DNA from: Penicillium oxalicum
Taxonomy: Eukaryota > Ascomycota > Eurotiomycetes > Eurotiales > Aspergillaceae
Direction of reading: 5' to 3'
Assembly (NCBI RefSeq): GCF_001723175.1
Contig: NC_064653.1
Span: 2,480,001-2,544,000, forward strand
Length of the DNA stretch: 64,000 nt
A program made the translations under genes and the position numbers. This document shows, piece by piece, positions 24,627 through 37,800 of the stretch (its first letter is position 1; each line of letters begins with the position of its first letter). The notes below the pieces were generated by a model that was not told the origin of the DNA, made no database searches, and was given only the letters and a program-made list of their open reading frames with translations.

Positions 24627-25150
24627 GATAGACGATGTGGAATTCTCCCGTGCAGGCACTGAGGTCAAGAAGTGAGAAAGCCGGAATGCGTACGCCGCGC
24701 CACCAAAACTTGTTGGACTTGTAGGAATCAATGTCGGCACTGCGAGATTCCGCCGCGGAGCTACGCTTAGTCAGTGGGGAGCTTCGACAATCCGTCGTGA
24801 CGGGAACCATCATCCTTCCAGATTCTGGCCAATCCGATCTGCGTCAAGTCGCATGGAAATCCGCGGGTGGCGAGACGAACCACAAGTGCAGGCTTGTGAA
24901 TTTCATCAACAGCTTCAGTCAATCGCTGCTGTAGCACATTCCCACGTCACTTCGAGAGGTTAGCAAGACCTTCATAGCTTGCAAACCATCTTGCGCTCAT
25001 CTGAGGTTTTCTTCACTGGTCTCATGTTGCCACATTCTGCATTGTGACCGAGTCCGATCAACAACCCGCCGCTCGATCTCCTAACCGCCTCGGTGCCTCT
25101 TTGAAACTGCGCGATTTTGATCAGATTACGGTGATCACTTGATTCTCACC
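24627..25150. promoter_or_regulatory. Divergent promoter region of PRP31 and CLF1
   Basis: 524 bases between two start codons facing apart, both for spliceosome components. No TATA-like box stands out next to either gene. That one bidirectional promoter serves both is inference from layout. Confidence 0.5.
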
Positions 25151-27252
25151 ATGGAGGCTTCACGAGGACCCCCACGGGTCAAGAACAAGGCGCCGGCGCC
25201 GATCCAGATCTCTGCGGAGCAACTGCTGCGTGAGGCCGTCGACCGACAAGAGCCTGGTCTGCAGGCCCCGACACAGCGGTTCGCCGATCTCGAGGAACTT
25301 CATGAATTTCAAGGCCGGAAGCGCAAAGAGTTCGAAGACTATGTGCGGCGAAACCGCATTAATATGAACAATTGGATGCGCTATGCTGCCTGGGAACTGG
25401 AACAAAAGGAATTCCGCCGAGCGCGCTCGATTTTCGAGCGAGCCTTGGACGTGGACTCGACATCCGTGGTGCTCTGGATTCGCTACATCGAAGCTGAAAT
25501 CAAGACGCGCAATATCAATCATGCCCGAAACCTGCTGGATCGTGCCGTGACCATTCTCCCGCGCGTGGACAAGCTGTGGTACAAGTACGTTTACATGGAA
25601 GAGACCCTGGGTAACATTCCTGGTACCCGACAGGTCTTTGAGCGATGGATGTCATGGGAGCCTGAGGAGGGGGCCTGGAGCGCCTACATCAAGTTGGAAA
25701 AGCGTTACAACGAATTTGAGCGAGCACGTGCGATTTTCCAGCGCTTTACCATTGTTCATCCCGAGCCCAGGAATTGGATCAAGTGGGCACGATTTGAAGA
25801 GGAATTTGGCACCAGTGATCTGGTTCGCGAAGTGTATGGACTGGCCATTGAAACCCTGGGCGAAGACTTTATGGACGAGAAGCTATTCGTGGCCTATGCG
25901 AAATTCGAGGCAAAGCTGAAGGAGTACGAGCGTGCGCGGGCGATCTACAAGTACGCCCTAGATCGTCTTCCACGGTCCAAATCGATGACCTTGCACAAGG
26001 CCTACACCACATTTGAAAAACAGTTTGGTGACCGAGACGGCGTGGAGGATGTCATTTTGTCCAAGCGTCGCGTCCAGTACGAAGAGCAACTCAAGGAAAA
26101 CCCGCGGAACTACGATATCTGGTTTGATTTCGCCCGACTTGAAGAGACCGCGGGCGATCCTGAGCGTGTGCGTGATATCTACGAACGAGCCATCGCACAA
26201 ATCCCTCCTTCCCAAGAAAAGCGACATTGGCGCCGTTACATTTATCTCTGGATTTTCTATGCCATTTGGGAAGAAATGGAAGCCAAGGACATGGATCGCG
26301 CCCGGCAAATCTACCAGGAATGCATCAAACTCATTCCCCACAAGAAGTTCACGTTCGCCAAGGTGTGGCTGATGAAAGCGCAGTTTGAGATTCGACAGAT
26401 GGAGCTGCAAGCTGCGCGGAAGACGCTTGGCCAGGCCATCGGCATGTGTCCCAAGGACAAACTGTTCCGGGGCTATATTGACCTTGAGCGGCAATTGTTC
26501 GAGTTTGTGCGATGCCGCACCTTGTACGAGAAGCAGATCGAGTGGAATTCATCCAATAGCCAGGCTTGGATTCAGTACGCGGAGCTTGAACGCGGCCTGG
26601 ACGATTTGGAGCGGGCGCGAGCCCTCTATGAGCTTGGAATCGACCAGCCCACCCTCGATATGCCAGAGTTGGTATGGAAATCCTACATCGACTTTGAAGA
26701 GTACGAGGGCGAGTACGACAGAGTGCGCGCCTTGTACGAACGTCTTCTCTCCAAGACGGACCACGTCAAAGTCTGGATCAACTATGCCCGATTCGAAATC
26801 AACATACCCGAGGATGAAGAAGAGGAAGGGGAAGAGGAGGAGGAAGCTCGCCCTGTCAGCGACGAAGCGAAGCGTCGGGCTCGGGCAGTCTTTGAGCGGG
26901 CGCACAAGGTCTTCAAAGACAAGGAGCTCAAGGAAGAGGTACGTCAACCTTTATCCCCATCCAACAATCTCTTTGAAAGGAATTCTCGGCTAACTGAATT
27001 GACCGCCAGCGAGTGGAACTCCTCAATGCCTGGCGCTCATTCGAACATACACACGGGACGCCCGAAGACATCGAGAAGATCGAAAAGCAGATGCCCCGTC
27101 GGGTCAAGAAGCGCCGCAAGTTGGAGGACGACCGATACGAGGAGTACATGGACTATGTGTTCCCCGCCGACGACAAGTCTGCCGCGAATCTGTCTCGGCT
27201 GCTCCAACAAGCACACCAATGGAAGCAACAGCAGGCCAACTTTGCGTCATAG
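25151..27252 (+). CDS. CLF1: Pre-mRNA-splicing factor Clf1/crooked neck (Syf3), HAT-repeat protein
   Basis: Scaffold of the Prp19-associated NineTeen complex in the nucleus. Two exons (25151-26938 and 27010-27252) give 676 residues, near the 687 of yeast Clf1. Nearly the whole protein is HAT repeats of about 34 residues with recurrent W..Y...E and RARAIFERA motifs, for example [20 protein letters not shown] and [12 protein letters not shown]. An acidic insert ([13 protein letters not shown]) at about 556-568 precedes the last repeats. The short second exon carries [20 protein letters not shown], also typical of Clf1. The intron is 71 nt, phase 0, and missing it would give a false C-terminus. 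The start is the ATG at [16 protein letters not shown]. Confidence 0.97.
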
Positions 27253-30200
27253 AAGAGAATCGGATACCTCTGTGTGCTTTGTACAATGCCAGCCAGCGCC
27301 TATCGGTGGCCATTCGCAACCATTGTATCAGACACCTATATCCTTCATGTTCAAGATCTCTGTGTGCCCGGTATGGTGACCACTACACCAAATCAGTACC
27401 GCTTAGCAACTTCCAGTCGTAGCCCCCATGTAGCCACGCACTGATAGGTACACCTTTAAGTACCAAATCGGACCTCGTCAGACGAGAGCGTGCCCGAGTT
27501 CGCGAGCAGATACGTTACGCTACCACGCAGTCGCCAGTACCAAAAAAGTGACCCCCAACACCTCCGCCGAAACTTGATACAGTCTGAGAACCTGCCGGGC
27601 TTCGCCGAGTTGGTCTTGAGAGAGTGCGTCACCGTTGCAAGGCTGGTGAACCCGACGTTGGGTCAGCACACCTATTTTCAGAAACCCCTCCTCGATCGAC
27701 GACAGCCATAATTTTGCATCTGCCCCTCGGACCCACCGCCGCTTCGTTCGACCTGGGGGGGAGGAGGAATTGGCCGACGTAGCCCAAGCCATTGGTGGTC
27801 ATGGTGACGGGACGACACGTACAATGAGGTCCTTGCTACAGTCCAACATGGAAATTGAAATGCAGGTCAGGTCGGATCAATATTGTATCTGAAGACAACT
27901 CGAGACTCCAAGCCTAGCTCAGGGTGAGTTCCGCTACGACAAGGTGACCCCGTCACTCTAGTCGCGTCGGTCCAAGCACAAGTGCCACTCCCGCCTCCTC
28001 CACCATCCCGTCCGCGTCTCATGTTGGACTATATTTATCCTGCGGCTCGGGTATTAATGTTCCATTGTGAGTAGAGGGGAGGGAAGTTGATAGGACATGG
28101 GTTGGAGGCTGAATATAGGTATTCATCTCAGCATGGCTCTTGTGACATTCCACCAAGTCGCGATATTCATGCTCCGACCGTCCGTGTTCCGCCTACACGC
28201 TCAACCTTGCAAGAGCCAAAACGTCAAGGGTGTCCACCCAACAATAGATTGAAAATGAATTATGGAGTCCGCCAGGAAGATATTTACCGTAGTCGTCGTA
28301 GTTCGGTGGATCTGATGTTGCGTCCAGATTAACTAATCTACACTATGTAGATCAACTCATCTCAACGGCCAACCTAGGTATCTATGCACATACCATCACC
28401 TCAATGTCCATCTGGTCCGTGGCAAGATGAGAGATCAAAGTTCAATTTCCTACAGTATAGGTAGAATGGGTCGCTGATGTGATTGATTCCACCATGTCTC
28501 TTGTAGCCATCAATTCCATTGGACCGAGATACCCGGACAGGCACACAGTGTTAGGTTGCATGCTTCATACAGTACACCAGGTCAACTCCAGCTCGGAGTG
28601 GATTCGTGAGAGGGACCAGACGGGACTCTAAGCTTATTTGGGAAAGGGGCGAAACACGACCGGAGGCGTCGGGTGGTTCGAATTGGTATGTTCGCATCAG
28701 TTTACTCTATTGAAGTGTTCGTTGCACGAATCCTTCCAACGATGTTGCTACAAGTGCTGGACACAGTCACACCCTTTGCACGCCCGGCTATACAGGGGGA
28801 AAAAGACATTTACCGGTATTGATGAGCTTCAAATCAGTATTCTGTTGTTGCAAGAGTCACCAGAGGTCACTGTTGCACATTCGGTCCGGGGCGCGATGCC
28901 CTTCCCGAGTGCCTGGAAAAAACTGGATTTTCAAGTGCTTAAAGCACCACTATGAAAGACCAGAAGGCACTAAAGTAGCTGCACTGGACAACATCTTTCA
29001 GAGCCGGCTGTCGTGGGAGACTTTTTAAAACCTTAAAAGCTCGGACAGACAAAGTTTCAGCTCTTGCTACTCACGAAAGTACGTAAAATAGCCGGCCCCG
29101 GGTCCCATCAAGCATACGCATTCTCGAGCCTGCAAGGTGACAATAGTAGAATCTACCGGGACTCTCTGTCCCGTTGAGTGCGGCGGCACTCGAAATGGCC
29201 CCAGAGTCATTGAAGGGTCAGACTGGAGAAATGAAAATCTCAGGTCTTTAATGCAAAACACCGGCTGGGAACCTGCCATGCAATCAGAATGACTGCACAA
29301 GCTTATCTTCTGGCCGCAGTGGGGACACAGACTCGAGTGACCGCTCGACCAGGAACATTACTAGCACTTAGGTGCTCGGTGGTAAGTAGGTGCTAATGGA
29401 ATGTACATGCTCATGTAATCGCCCTTTTCAGCTTGACTCAGGGCTCAAGTTGCGAGTGACTACCAACCCCACTGTGTCTGACTCGTCTGTTTCTCCCCTG
29501 TCGATAGTGTTCCTTCGCTCCCTTGCTTGCAAGAGAAGAAAGAAAAAAAAATCAGAGGAAGACAGGGCGGAGGAGGAGTCTTGCGCAAAAGCCAGATCAA
29601 GCCAAGAATGGTGATAATTTGCAAGATTACACAGAAGACAAAGCCCAAGCAGTGTATAAAGTTCGCATACATGGCCTACGAGACTGAGCACGATACAGTA
29701 GAATGCAAAAGTGACGAGTACTGTACCGAGTTGGGCGTTCGTCCGCTTGGAACTCCACCGCGTGAACCACGGATCGTTACGGGCGAAACAGCAGCGTGGC
29801 CTTGTTTGAGCTCCCACTGGTGGTCAAGCTATTCAAGGTTGGGGAAAAAGGGGCTTCAAAGACCTTCGGAGAGCAGAGACTCTGAGAGCTGAGCCTGAAA
29901 GTATGACGACGGTGCAGAACCGAGCTTCTCAGCATACAATGATCCAAAATTCAGCATCCCTAATATAGCGGTCTAGTGACGACATATGCGATAGCGGTAT
30001 CCGGGCGACGGTGGTTACTGAGCCAGCTCCAGTAGAGTACTTTGCGTCGGTGCAAACCGACAAAAGACTCTTTGCTCCGAGCGTACGAGCCCATACACTT
30101 CCACCTTCATGGCTATCAATGTCCGATGCATGCTTAAGTCGGGCGAAGACTCGCTAGTCGCGACTCGCGTGTGAAAACGGTAACGCAATGGCGGCAGGGT

Positions 30201-31800
30201 GCGCAACGACCAACTGCAAGGTCACAGCGCCCTTGCAGGGGTGGAATAATATCTGGGCCCGCAGTCGAAGCCAATGAGGACTCGAAACTTATCCATCGCT
30301 TGCGGCTTGGCGGGTTTTCAGACCTTTTTTTCTTCATTTTTCAGTGGACACTGGGCGCCGAGGAGGGTCCCACCACGGGTCAGGGGTGGGATAAGGATGG
30401 TCGGGTTCAGGAACAGGAAATGGAATCGTGAAACGAGATCGCGATCCGATGACCGTGGTACAGATCACCGCATTTTTGTGCAGTTTGCAAGCGACAGTCC
30501 AAAAATATCACCAGATGAGGTCAAGCATTCGGTACTCCAGGCCGTAAAGTAGAGAAGTCAAAGGGAAGAATTGGATGGGTTGTTGATGGGAAGCGACTCC
30601 GACCGTCTGCTGGATTGGGGAAAAATACCTGAAAGCACGTGCGATCGCCCGTGGAACGCCAAACGGTGCGGAGGACAAGGTCTGCTGCTCCAAGTACAGA
30701 CACTCCTAAACATCAAGTCATCGCAATAGAAAGGGAGCCACAGCAGAGCAAATTCCCCCTTTCGACCTGAGATATAGGGACATAGACAATAGTTTACATC
30801 ATACACCTACAATCAACTCAGAGATCAGGGATGTGGTGTGGCCATGGAGGAAGATGCATTCAAAATTCAATCTTCCAAGACACTAATCCGGTTCCTGACT
30901 GGCACGGACGCGGGTCCCCTGCCCCGTAGGGGAGACCTTAAGGGGAAAGACTAGAGACAGACGAGAGTGAGAGAGGAGGGGGCCTCACTGTCGACCTTCT
31001 AGCAAGGTTGACTGTTTCATTTCTTTCTCTGTCCCTTCGAGTCCATCCTTTCGTTTGCTCCCCTGCGTTTCCCTTCCCTCGAGGATCGGCTGGTCTACTG
31101 TCGTGGTTGTCATCGAGAATATCACTCCATCTCTCCTTTCGTGCTGTGCACGTGTCTCTTTCGTGAGTCCTTCGTGGAGCCAATTGCTTTTCCATCCTAC
31201 CAGAGGCTCATCCTCTTCCTGCGCAGTTTCCTTCGACATTATCGCCGAATATTCCTCATCACCCATCACTTCAGCTCAGATTCTTGTCCCTCACTCATCC
31301 GACCCGAATCTGTGTCGAACCGGATCATTCGCGCAACGACTTGCCGCTGATAGAGCCACCTACAAGACGATCCAGTATCGATTCTTTGATTCGCTTCTCC
31401 TTCTCAATTTGCTCAAAAACTTGACCATTGGTGTCAACAACCAAGGCTTTTCCCTCATCTGCAGACCGATATCTTGCTTGTACAGAGTACCATCGACATT
31501 CGCCGACGCCAACAACTGGCATACCTACGACCAGCGGGATCTTCCATCATCGGTAGTACAGTACGCGGAATCTGACAGCCCCGTCGATATCTGCGCTTTT
31601 GAGTTGACGAGTCCATCTTGGCTGCGACATGAAATTTTATCCTGGCCGACACCTTCCGTTCCTTATCACAAGTTTCTTTTTGTCGTAGAACACGACTTTG
31701 AGTTGACTTCTTGACCTGTCAATTGCAAAGCTGGCACTTGCAATCCTTCCTTCTTAGTGAATTTTTCTCAACCTCTCTCTTTTACTTCGGATCAATCGTC
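27253..31800. other. 4.5-kb gene-poor region
   Basis: No frame exceeds about 130 codons until the leader of the next gene, where a 219-codon frame (31055-31714) lacks any recognisable domain and overlaps the pyrimidine-rich leader. Low-complexity purine runs lie at about 29530-29575. No tRNA-like fold, transposase or terminal repeat was recognised. Confidence 0.45.
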
Positions 31801-33972
31801 ATGACCGTCTCGGAGCCGCCTACCGAGCTGAAGAATCATTGCTTGGTGATTTCGGGCAACACTCTCTATGCCTATTCCGCAGACGGCTTTTATTCCAGGG
31901 CATTGGAGGTTAACAGCACGTGGATTTCACTGGATCCCGGAGTAGCCGTCTCAGGTGCTGTCTGTGTCAAAGGCGGGTTGGAAGGTAGCCCCAACACCGA
32001 TGAAGCCCTGTATGTGGTTGGCGGGACCGCCACGAAATCGGATGCGACTTATTCCGGTCTTCAGCGATATTCCTTCATCGACAGAAAATGGCAGACTTTG
32101 GGGACGGGAGTATCTCCCTTGACTGGCCGGACAGGGCATGGTGCCGCCTTTGTCGCCTCCTCATCCATGATCGTGGTCTACGCTGGAACCACCGACGTGA
32201 GTCAGGTCTCGGCCCTCTCAGGCGATGCTTTCCAAATATCGACAAAATCGCCATATACCCCATCAGCACTCGTCACTCAGGGAGCACCACCTCTCAGATA
32301 CCCTCAACTTCTTTCCTGGAACTCAACCCATCTGAGCATGTTTGGAGGGAACGGTGGGAGTGATCGAATCTGGATGTACAGCGACGGACCGGGTTGGCAT
32401 ATCTCACCCTCAAGCCTCCCGCTCGACGTTTCACTATCGACACCTCTTACCCTCCTGTCTGGATCAGGAGACAGCAAAATCGCCGAGATCTTCAACATGA
32501 ACTCATCTCCTAACTCGGTGATGAATTACGAGCTCATCGGCCCGGAAGGCCAGCCTCAAAGTCCAGCATTGCCTGTCGGTGCTTCCTCCGCGCAAAAACG
32601 CAGCGAAGAAAATCTGCCCACTTATAATGCCAGCCTGGCGCCTGGTCAACACTGGACAAACTATGCCCTGGCTCAAGGAAATAATGGCATGGTAGTTCTC
32701 TCTGACGGGCAGGCTGTCGACTCACTGGCCATCTTCAACCAGACCTCAAATAGTTGGGTCAATTCGACCGAATTCTTCCAAGGAAAAAATTTTCAGCATG
32801 TTTTGCCAGCGAGCACGACAATTTCGTCCATGTTCACCACGACCCCCACCGCATCCTCAACCACGGCTCCATCATCATCGTCGGCCTCGGTGACGGTGAG
32901 TGCGACGCCCAACTCCACCACGGCCGCGGGTGCAGCTGCTGGTACGGGCTCTCATGTTGATGTCAAGACCATCATTGGTGCAGTTTTGGGCGGGGCCTGT
33001 GGCCTGGTCATTGTCCTTCTCTTGATTCTGTGGTTATTGAAGCGCGAGCGATCCAAGCGAGAGCAAAATGATCAAGCACGCGCTCGATACGACCAAGACC
33101 GGCAAGGATTCCAGGATCAAGGTATGCAATCCCTCGCTAGGTCTGCGCAACCCATGGGACGATCCTCCGGGCCTGTCGCTCCTTCGGGACACGATTCGTT
33201 CGCAATTTTCTCCGGCGCGTACGCGCAATCGCCAAATGTTCCAGCTCCTCCACGTCTTGGTACAGGTCCCGAGCTGTCCGAGGCGCAGCACAGCACGAAC
33301 ACCAACAGAGGCTTCCCACCAAGTAGCCTTGCGCCGTCCACTATCTATACCGCTGGCGCTACACGCGCCAGCACGACCTCTTCGGACTTTGATATCCTTC
33401 CTGGCGATCGCAATACCGACGAGAATTGGGCCAAATATTTCCAGCACAGCGGTGCAGAGCCGGCCAGTCAGCCCACTCATCTCTCCACTACCAGCTCTAT
33501 TTACACCCGGTCCGACTACCGTGGTAGCGCTTGGCCCATGTCGACTTTGAACCCCCTGAATTTGAGTTTCCTCGACCAGCCTAAACCGTTGGGTCAGGTG
33601 TACATGGGGAGCCCCACGACGGCATTTGCGTCATCCACTCAGAGTCTCGCTATCCCCGAGGGACAGAGTGCACGGATATCGAGCGTCGATTCAATGAGCA
33701 TCGCCAGTGACGATGACCCGCACGACACCAACTGGACGGGAACGCAAGACAACCACCCCAATCGCCCAGCCAGCAGTACGTATAGTCGAAGCTTTTATGA
33801 TCGTAGTACACGAGATCTTCGAAGCTACCAACCTCCGCTCCCACCGTTTTCGGGCAATACCCGTTCCAATCTCCCAATTCCAGAATACGCCGATGAATCA
33901 CCTGTGATTGGGCGGGGCAACAATGTCAACGCAGACATGAGCTGGTTGAATCTCCAGGCAGGGCAGAAATGA
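31801..33972 (+). CDS. Single-pass membrane protein with kelch/beta-propeller-like ectodomain
   Basis: Reads as 723 residues from ATG 31801. About 350 N-terminal residues show kelch-like blades (ALYVVGGTA, GRTGHGAAFVASSSMIVVYAG, HLSMFGGNGG) and several N-x-S/T sites. A Ser/Thr-rich stalk, one TM segment (TIIGAVLGGACGLVIVLLLI, about 392-411), a basic KRERSKRE stop-transfer and a Ser/Pro-rich cytosolic tail of about 300 residues follow. This is the layout of fungal surface sensors or anchors. Odd point: no signal peptide follows ATG 31801, though the frame is open upstream to about 31711, so a further 5' exon may be missing. No family name is claimed. Confidence 0.85.
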   Translation: MTVSEPPTELKNHCLVISGNTLYAYSADGFYSRALEVNSTWISLDPGVAVSGAVCVKGGLEGSPNTDEALYVVGGTATKSDATYSGLQRYSFIDRKWQTLGTGVSPLTGRTGHGAAFVASSSMIVVYAGTTDVSQVSALSGDAFQISTKSPYTPSALVTQGAPPLRYPQLLSWNSTHLSMFGGNGGSDRIWMYSDGPGWHISPSSLPLDVSLSTPLTLLSGSGDSKIAEIFNMNSSPNSVMNYELIGPEGQPQSPALPVGASSAQKRSEENLPTYNASLAPGQHWTNYALAQGNNGMVVLSDGQAVDSLAIFNQTSNSWVNSTEFFQGKNFQHVLPASTTISSMFTTTPTASSTTAPSSSSASVTVSATPNSTTAAGAAAGTGSHVDVKTIIGAVLGGACGLVIVLLLILWLLKRERSKREQNDQARARYDQDRQGFQDQGMQSLARSAQPMGRSSGPVAPSGHDSFAIFSGAYAQSPNVPAPPRLGTGPELSEAQHSTNTNRGFPPSSLAPSTIYTAGATRASTTSSDFDILPGDRNTDENWAKYFQHSGAEPASQPTHLSTTSSIYTRSDYRGSAWPMSTLNPLNLSFLDQPKPLGQVYMGSPTTAFASSTQSLAIPEGQSARISSVDSMSIASDDDPHDTNWTGTQDNHPNRPASSTYSRSFYDRSTRDLRSYQPPLPPFSGNTRSNLPIPEYADESPVIGRGNNVNADMSWLNLQAGQK

Positions 33973-34898
33973 GCTCTTCCTTCACCTCTCTTGAATGACC
34001 CCTCAGCCATGCGATCGTCCTCGATTCCTTCATTCGTTTCATCCACCGTGTCTCCATAGCCCCCATGCCCCTTCCTCTCATCGATTGACTTGCTCTTATT
34101 TTTTTTCCCTGCCACGTCCGTTAGCATGGCGTCCTGGTTCCCAGTGACTTGACGCGTTGACACTACGCATGGCCCAAATGCGCCATCTAGTGCGACGTCC
34201 ATGATCACTCTTTCCCTCCTTTATTTTCCGTTCACTCATTTTGCTTTCCTCGTTGCTCTTGGGCAGTTGTCTCCCGAGTCTCCCCTTGTCGACGCCACAT
34301 GTTAATTTCGCAGCGTGAGTCTCTCGTTGCGCGTAATGTCTACCTGTCATATCCTCACCAAGCTCGAACTTTTGGCAGAGCTTCCTACTCTTCCTTTTCT
34401 CCAGTCATTTTCCTGATGAACGGTTCTGTTTGGATAGCGTACCATAGAACTGGTGATTTTGTCTGCCATCTGCAAAATAGTCTGTATATGATCTATATCC
34501 TTTGCTTCTCTAATCAGGAGTGTCATCAAAATACCTAGAGCTGTGACACGTTTTCCCTTTGGCAAGGTTCATCGTCGGATTGAGGTCTCCCCTTGTTTGC
34601 GGATTTAAGCCTTTGAGCCAAATTCTCAGTCTCCCCCCAGGTTTTCAGACCAGTGACCAAATGGGCGGGCGGTAAAGGGTCGGGACTGGTCGATGGATGC
34701 TGTCATCGCCGTCTGGTCGCCTGTCAACGGGCTTGGCACGTTCCGGCAGCCCGGAAACGAGGTTACGTCACGTGTCTCGTTGATCTTAAACCGGATTCTG
34801 TGCCAGGGCAAACGATGCTTGTTGAGATCGGTCTGAAGCCAGTGAGGTCTGCGGCGGCACTGATGCAGCGTCATATCCGACGATAGCCTGCGGGATAT
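33973..34898. other. Intergenic region before the histidine kinase gene
   Basis: 3' flank of the membrane protein gene and promoter/leader of the kinase gene. It is T-rich at about 34090-34110. No gene supported. Confidence 0.45.
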
Positions 34899-37800
34899 AT
34901 GATCCCGGTAATGGCATTCTTCCCCAAAGCCGATGGGACTATTCTCAGACCGGCCAGCTCGGTAGTCCCGCCACGACCCTCGCGTCAAACCACCGTGGGC
35001 CCGATTTATGACCTCGTCAACTATGAGAATCCAATCAAGCCTTGGTCCTCAGACGTTGAAAAGACCTTCTATACCAAGGAGAGTACTAATCTGGTCACGC
35101 CAATCCCGGAGAAACCTCCAACGTTCTCGCATCGATATCTGCGAGCATTCCTTGCTGAGAACGAGCGACTGCGCCTCTCGGTGCTGTGGTATTATACTCG
35201 CGGTATCCTCGAGGAAGATGAGCTCCTTGCCGGTCTTCAAGAAAAGGCCCAATTGGCGCAGGAGTCGACGGAGTGGGAATTTGCAGTAGTTGGTATCCTC
35301 GACATCAATGTGTATAGTCGCCTTGCGACAGTTGGCCTTGAGCTTGGTAATCTGCCTCGCGGAGAGACCATCTGCGCGCACACTGTCACTCAGCCCCCCG
35401 GAGTACGTTTGCAATCCTTGACAGGTGGAGGGGGAAATCACCCGCTAACTTGCAGTTCTAGAATGTCTTTCTCTTGCCGAGTCTCATGGAGGATTGGCGA
35501 TTCCAGAAATGTCCGTATCTGGAAGATGGCAAACTGCACGCATACGCTGGAGTCCCCCTTCGATTCAAGACCGAGTCTGGTCCAACTGTCAGCCTGGGTT
35601 CTCTATGTGTCGCGTCAGGCCAAAGCCGGGAGCCGCTGACCAAAGCCGAACACCAAATCCTGGTCCGCCTCGGCGACTGGATCGTGGCGGATCTTGTCCA
35701 ATGCACGAGAGCAAGGCGTCAGCGAGATCGACTGCGCATGTCCGAGCTTCTGGCCCAAGCGCAAAGGCAGATGGATATGAACAAAACTGTGTCGGCCGCG
35801 CCAATCATCGACATACTGCGACAAGTCTACCCGGGGGCAGAAATCCGCGTCCACCCCTCTCGGGTGACCCATGTAGAATTTGGCGGGTTAGACCCCATCT
35901 CAGTGGAGGAGCTTGAAAAGGGGGTCTGGGAGAACACTAAGTATCTAGATGACTTTATTGCCAACTTAAATCATCTTCCGACGCCAACAAATCAGCCAGC
36001 ACGAATAATCTCTGCGCCCTGTGATGGTGTTTCCGGACCATGCCTGCTCCTTGTTGCGATTAATGATTTCCATCACGTATTTGATGACGCGGATGCGTGG
36101 TTTGTCCAGGCGTGCGCGGGTGTTCTATCCCAGATGTGGCGGAAGAGTCTGCTGGCGGAGGCCATGATTGCCAAAGAAAAGTTTCTTCGCGCTTTTTCAC
36201 ATCAACTGCGTACACCAATACATGGTATACTGGGCTCAGTCGAGCTTTTGACCGAAGAACTCAAGTCCAGGAGCTTGCTGGGGGACAGCATTTCGACCTC
36301 TGCCGTTGAGCCTGTGACATCGTCCGAGAGAAACCACGGCGAACCCTCGACTTATCTGGACATCATCAAAATGGCTGGTCGTGACCTAACTGCGATAATT
36401 GACAATCTCATAATGCTCAACAAATGGTCTGACATTGCAATGGCTGAGCGAATATACAAGATGCATACATTTGACGAACTGGAAACGGAAGTTGCAAATG
36501 AGATTGCTCGATTTACATCGGGAGATTCGCGGTACACTTGCTCGGTCTTCCTTGACCGTAAGTCGCAAGATGAGCACTTGGTGAAGTTTTTCACCGATAT
36601 TGCTGTTCTTCGGGATACTCTCCTTCCTTTGGTGATCAACGCATTACAGCATTCGCCTAGCGGGGTTGTCTCGATCACTACCTCACTATCAACTGATACC
36701 AAGCAACTTGTTGTGGACATTGAGGACAATGGGAGTGGTATCCCGGCTTCTGATCACGAGCGTATCTTCGAAGCTTACGAAAAGGTCGATTCGCACTCAG
36801 CAGGTGCTGGGCTTGGCCTCACTCTGGCTTCAAAATTTGCTTCACTCATTGATGGGTCGATCGAGTTGGTTTCATCAGAAGTTGGGCGTGGCTCCCACTT
36901 CAGGGCGACATTTGACCAAATTCATTGCGGCTCGGTTGATTCGGTCCCACAGCCACTTGCAAAGAGTCTTGGAGACATGCCATTGCGATTTTACCAGCTA
37001 TTGTCCGACTCGGACTTGTGTCTTGCCGATCGATTCACGTCGTTCCTATTACACAACGGATTCTCACGCTCTGAGAGTCCACAAAACTGCTTGATTGTCT
37101 TTGAGGCCGAAGTCGACATGGATCGACATCTCAAGAAGCTTCGGCAGATCGACCACGACCAGGTAGCAATTTGTCTCATTCCGGAGAAGCGAAGTCCTCA
37201 ACGCACCGAAAGAAATGTTGTTTACATTCGTGGGCCGTTCAGAGTCTCTGCCTACCACGCGGCGCTTCAAACAGCTCTGAAATACCATCAGTCGAGAGCC
37301 ACTCACCCACGTCCCCCGACACTGAGTCAGTCTAAACAACTTCACAATATCCCTCTGACGAGCCGGGAAGAAACCAAAAACACAACGGAGACAGGTTCGT
37401 CGCTAGTGACGTTGAATCAACCATCACATTCCGTACTTGACACTGCACAGCCACATCTCAATGAAGCATATTTGGAAAATCCAATAACCCTCTCTTCTCT
37501 TACACTTTCTTCACCGAGATCAACTTCTCATCCCATGACGCTCATTGTTGACGACAACTTTGTCAACCTTCGGATCATGGAGAGCTACTGCTCCAAACGA
37601 AAATTACCTTATCTTTCTGCGGTGAATGGACGCCAAGCCGTTGAGATTTTTACGAAGCACCAAACACAGCAGAGCAGCGGACTAGGCCCACAGATTGAGA
37701 TGATTTTCATGGACTTACAAATGCCTGTTTGCGGAGGAATTGAAGCCACGCGGCAGATTCGTCAATTGGAAAGCAGCAACAACTGGATCAAAAGCGCTGT

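Noticed and set aside
31055..31714. 219-codon plus-strand frame before the propeller-like gene
   Set aside because: No ATG at its start, pyrimidine-driven Ser/Leu-rich composition and no domain; better read as promoter and leader of the downstream gene.
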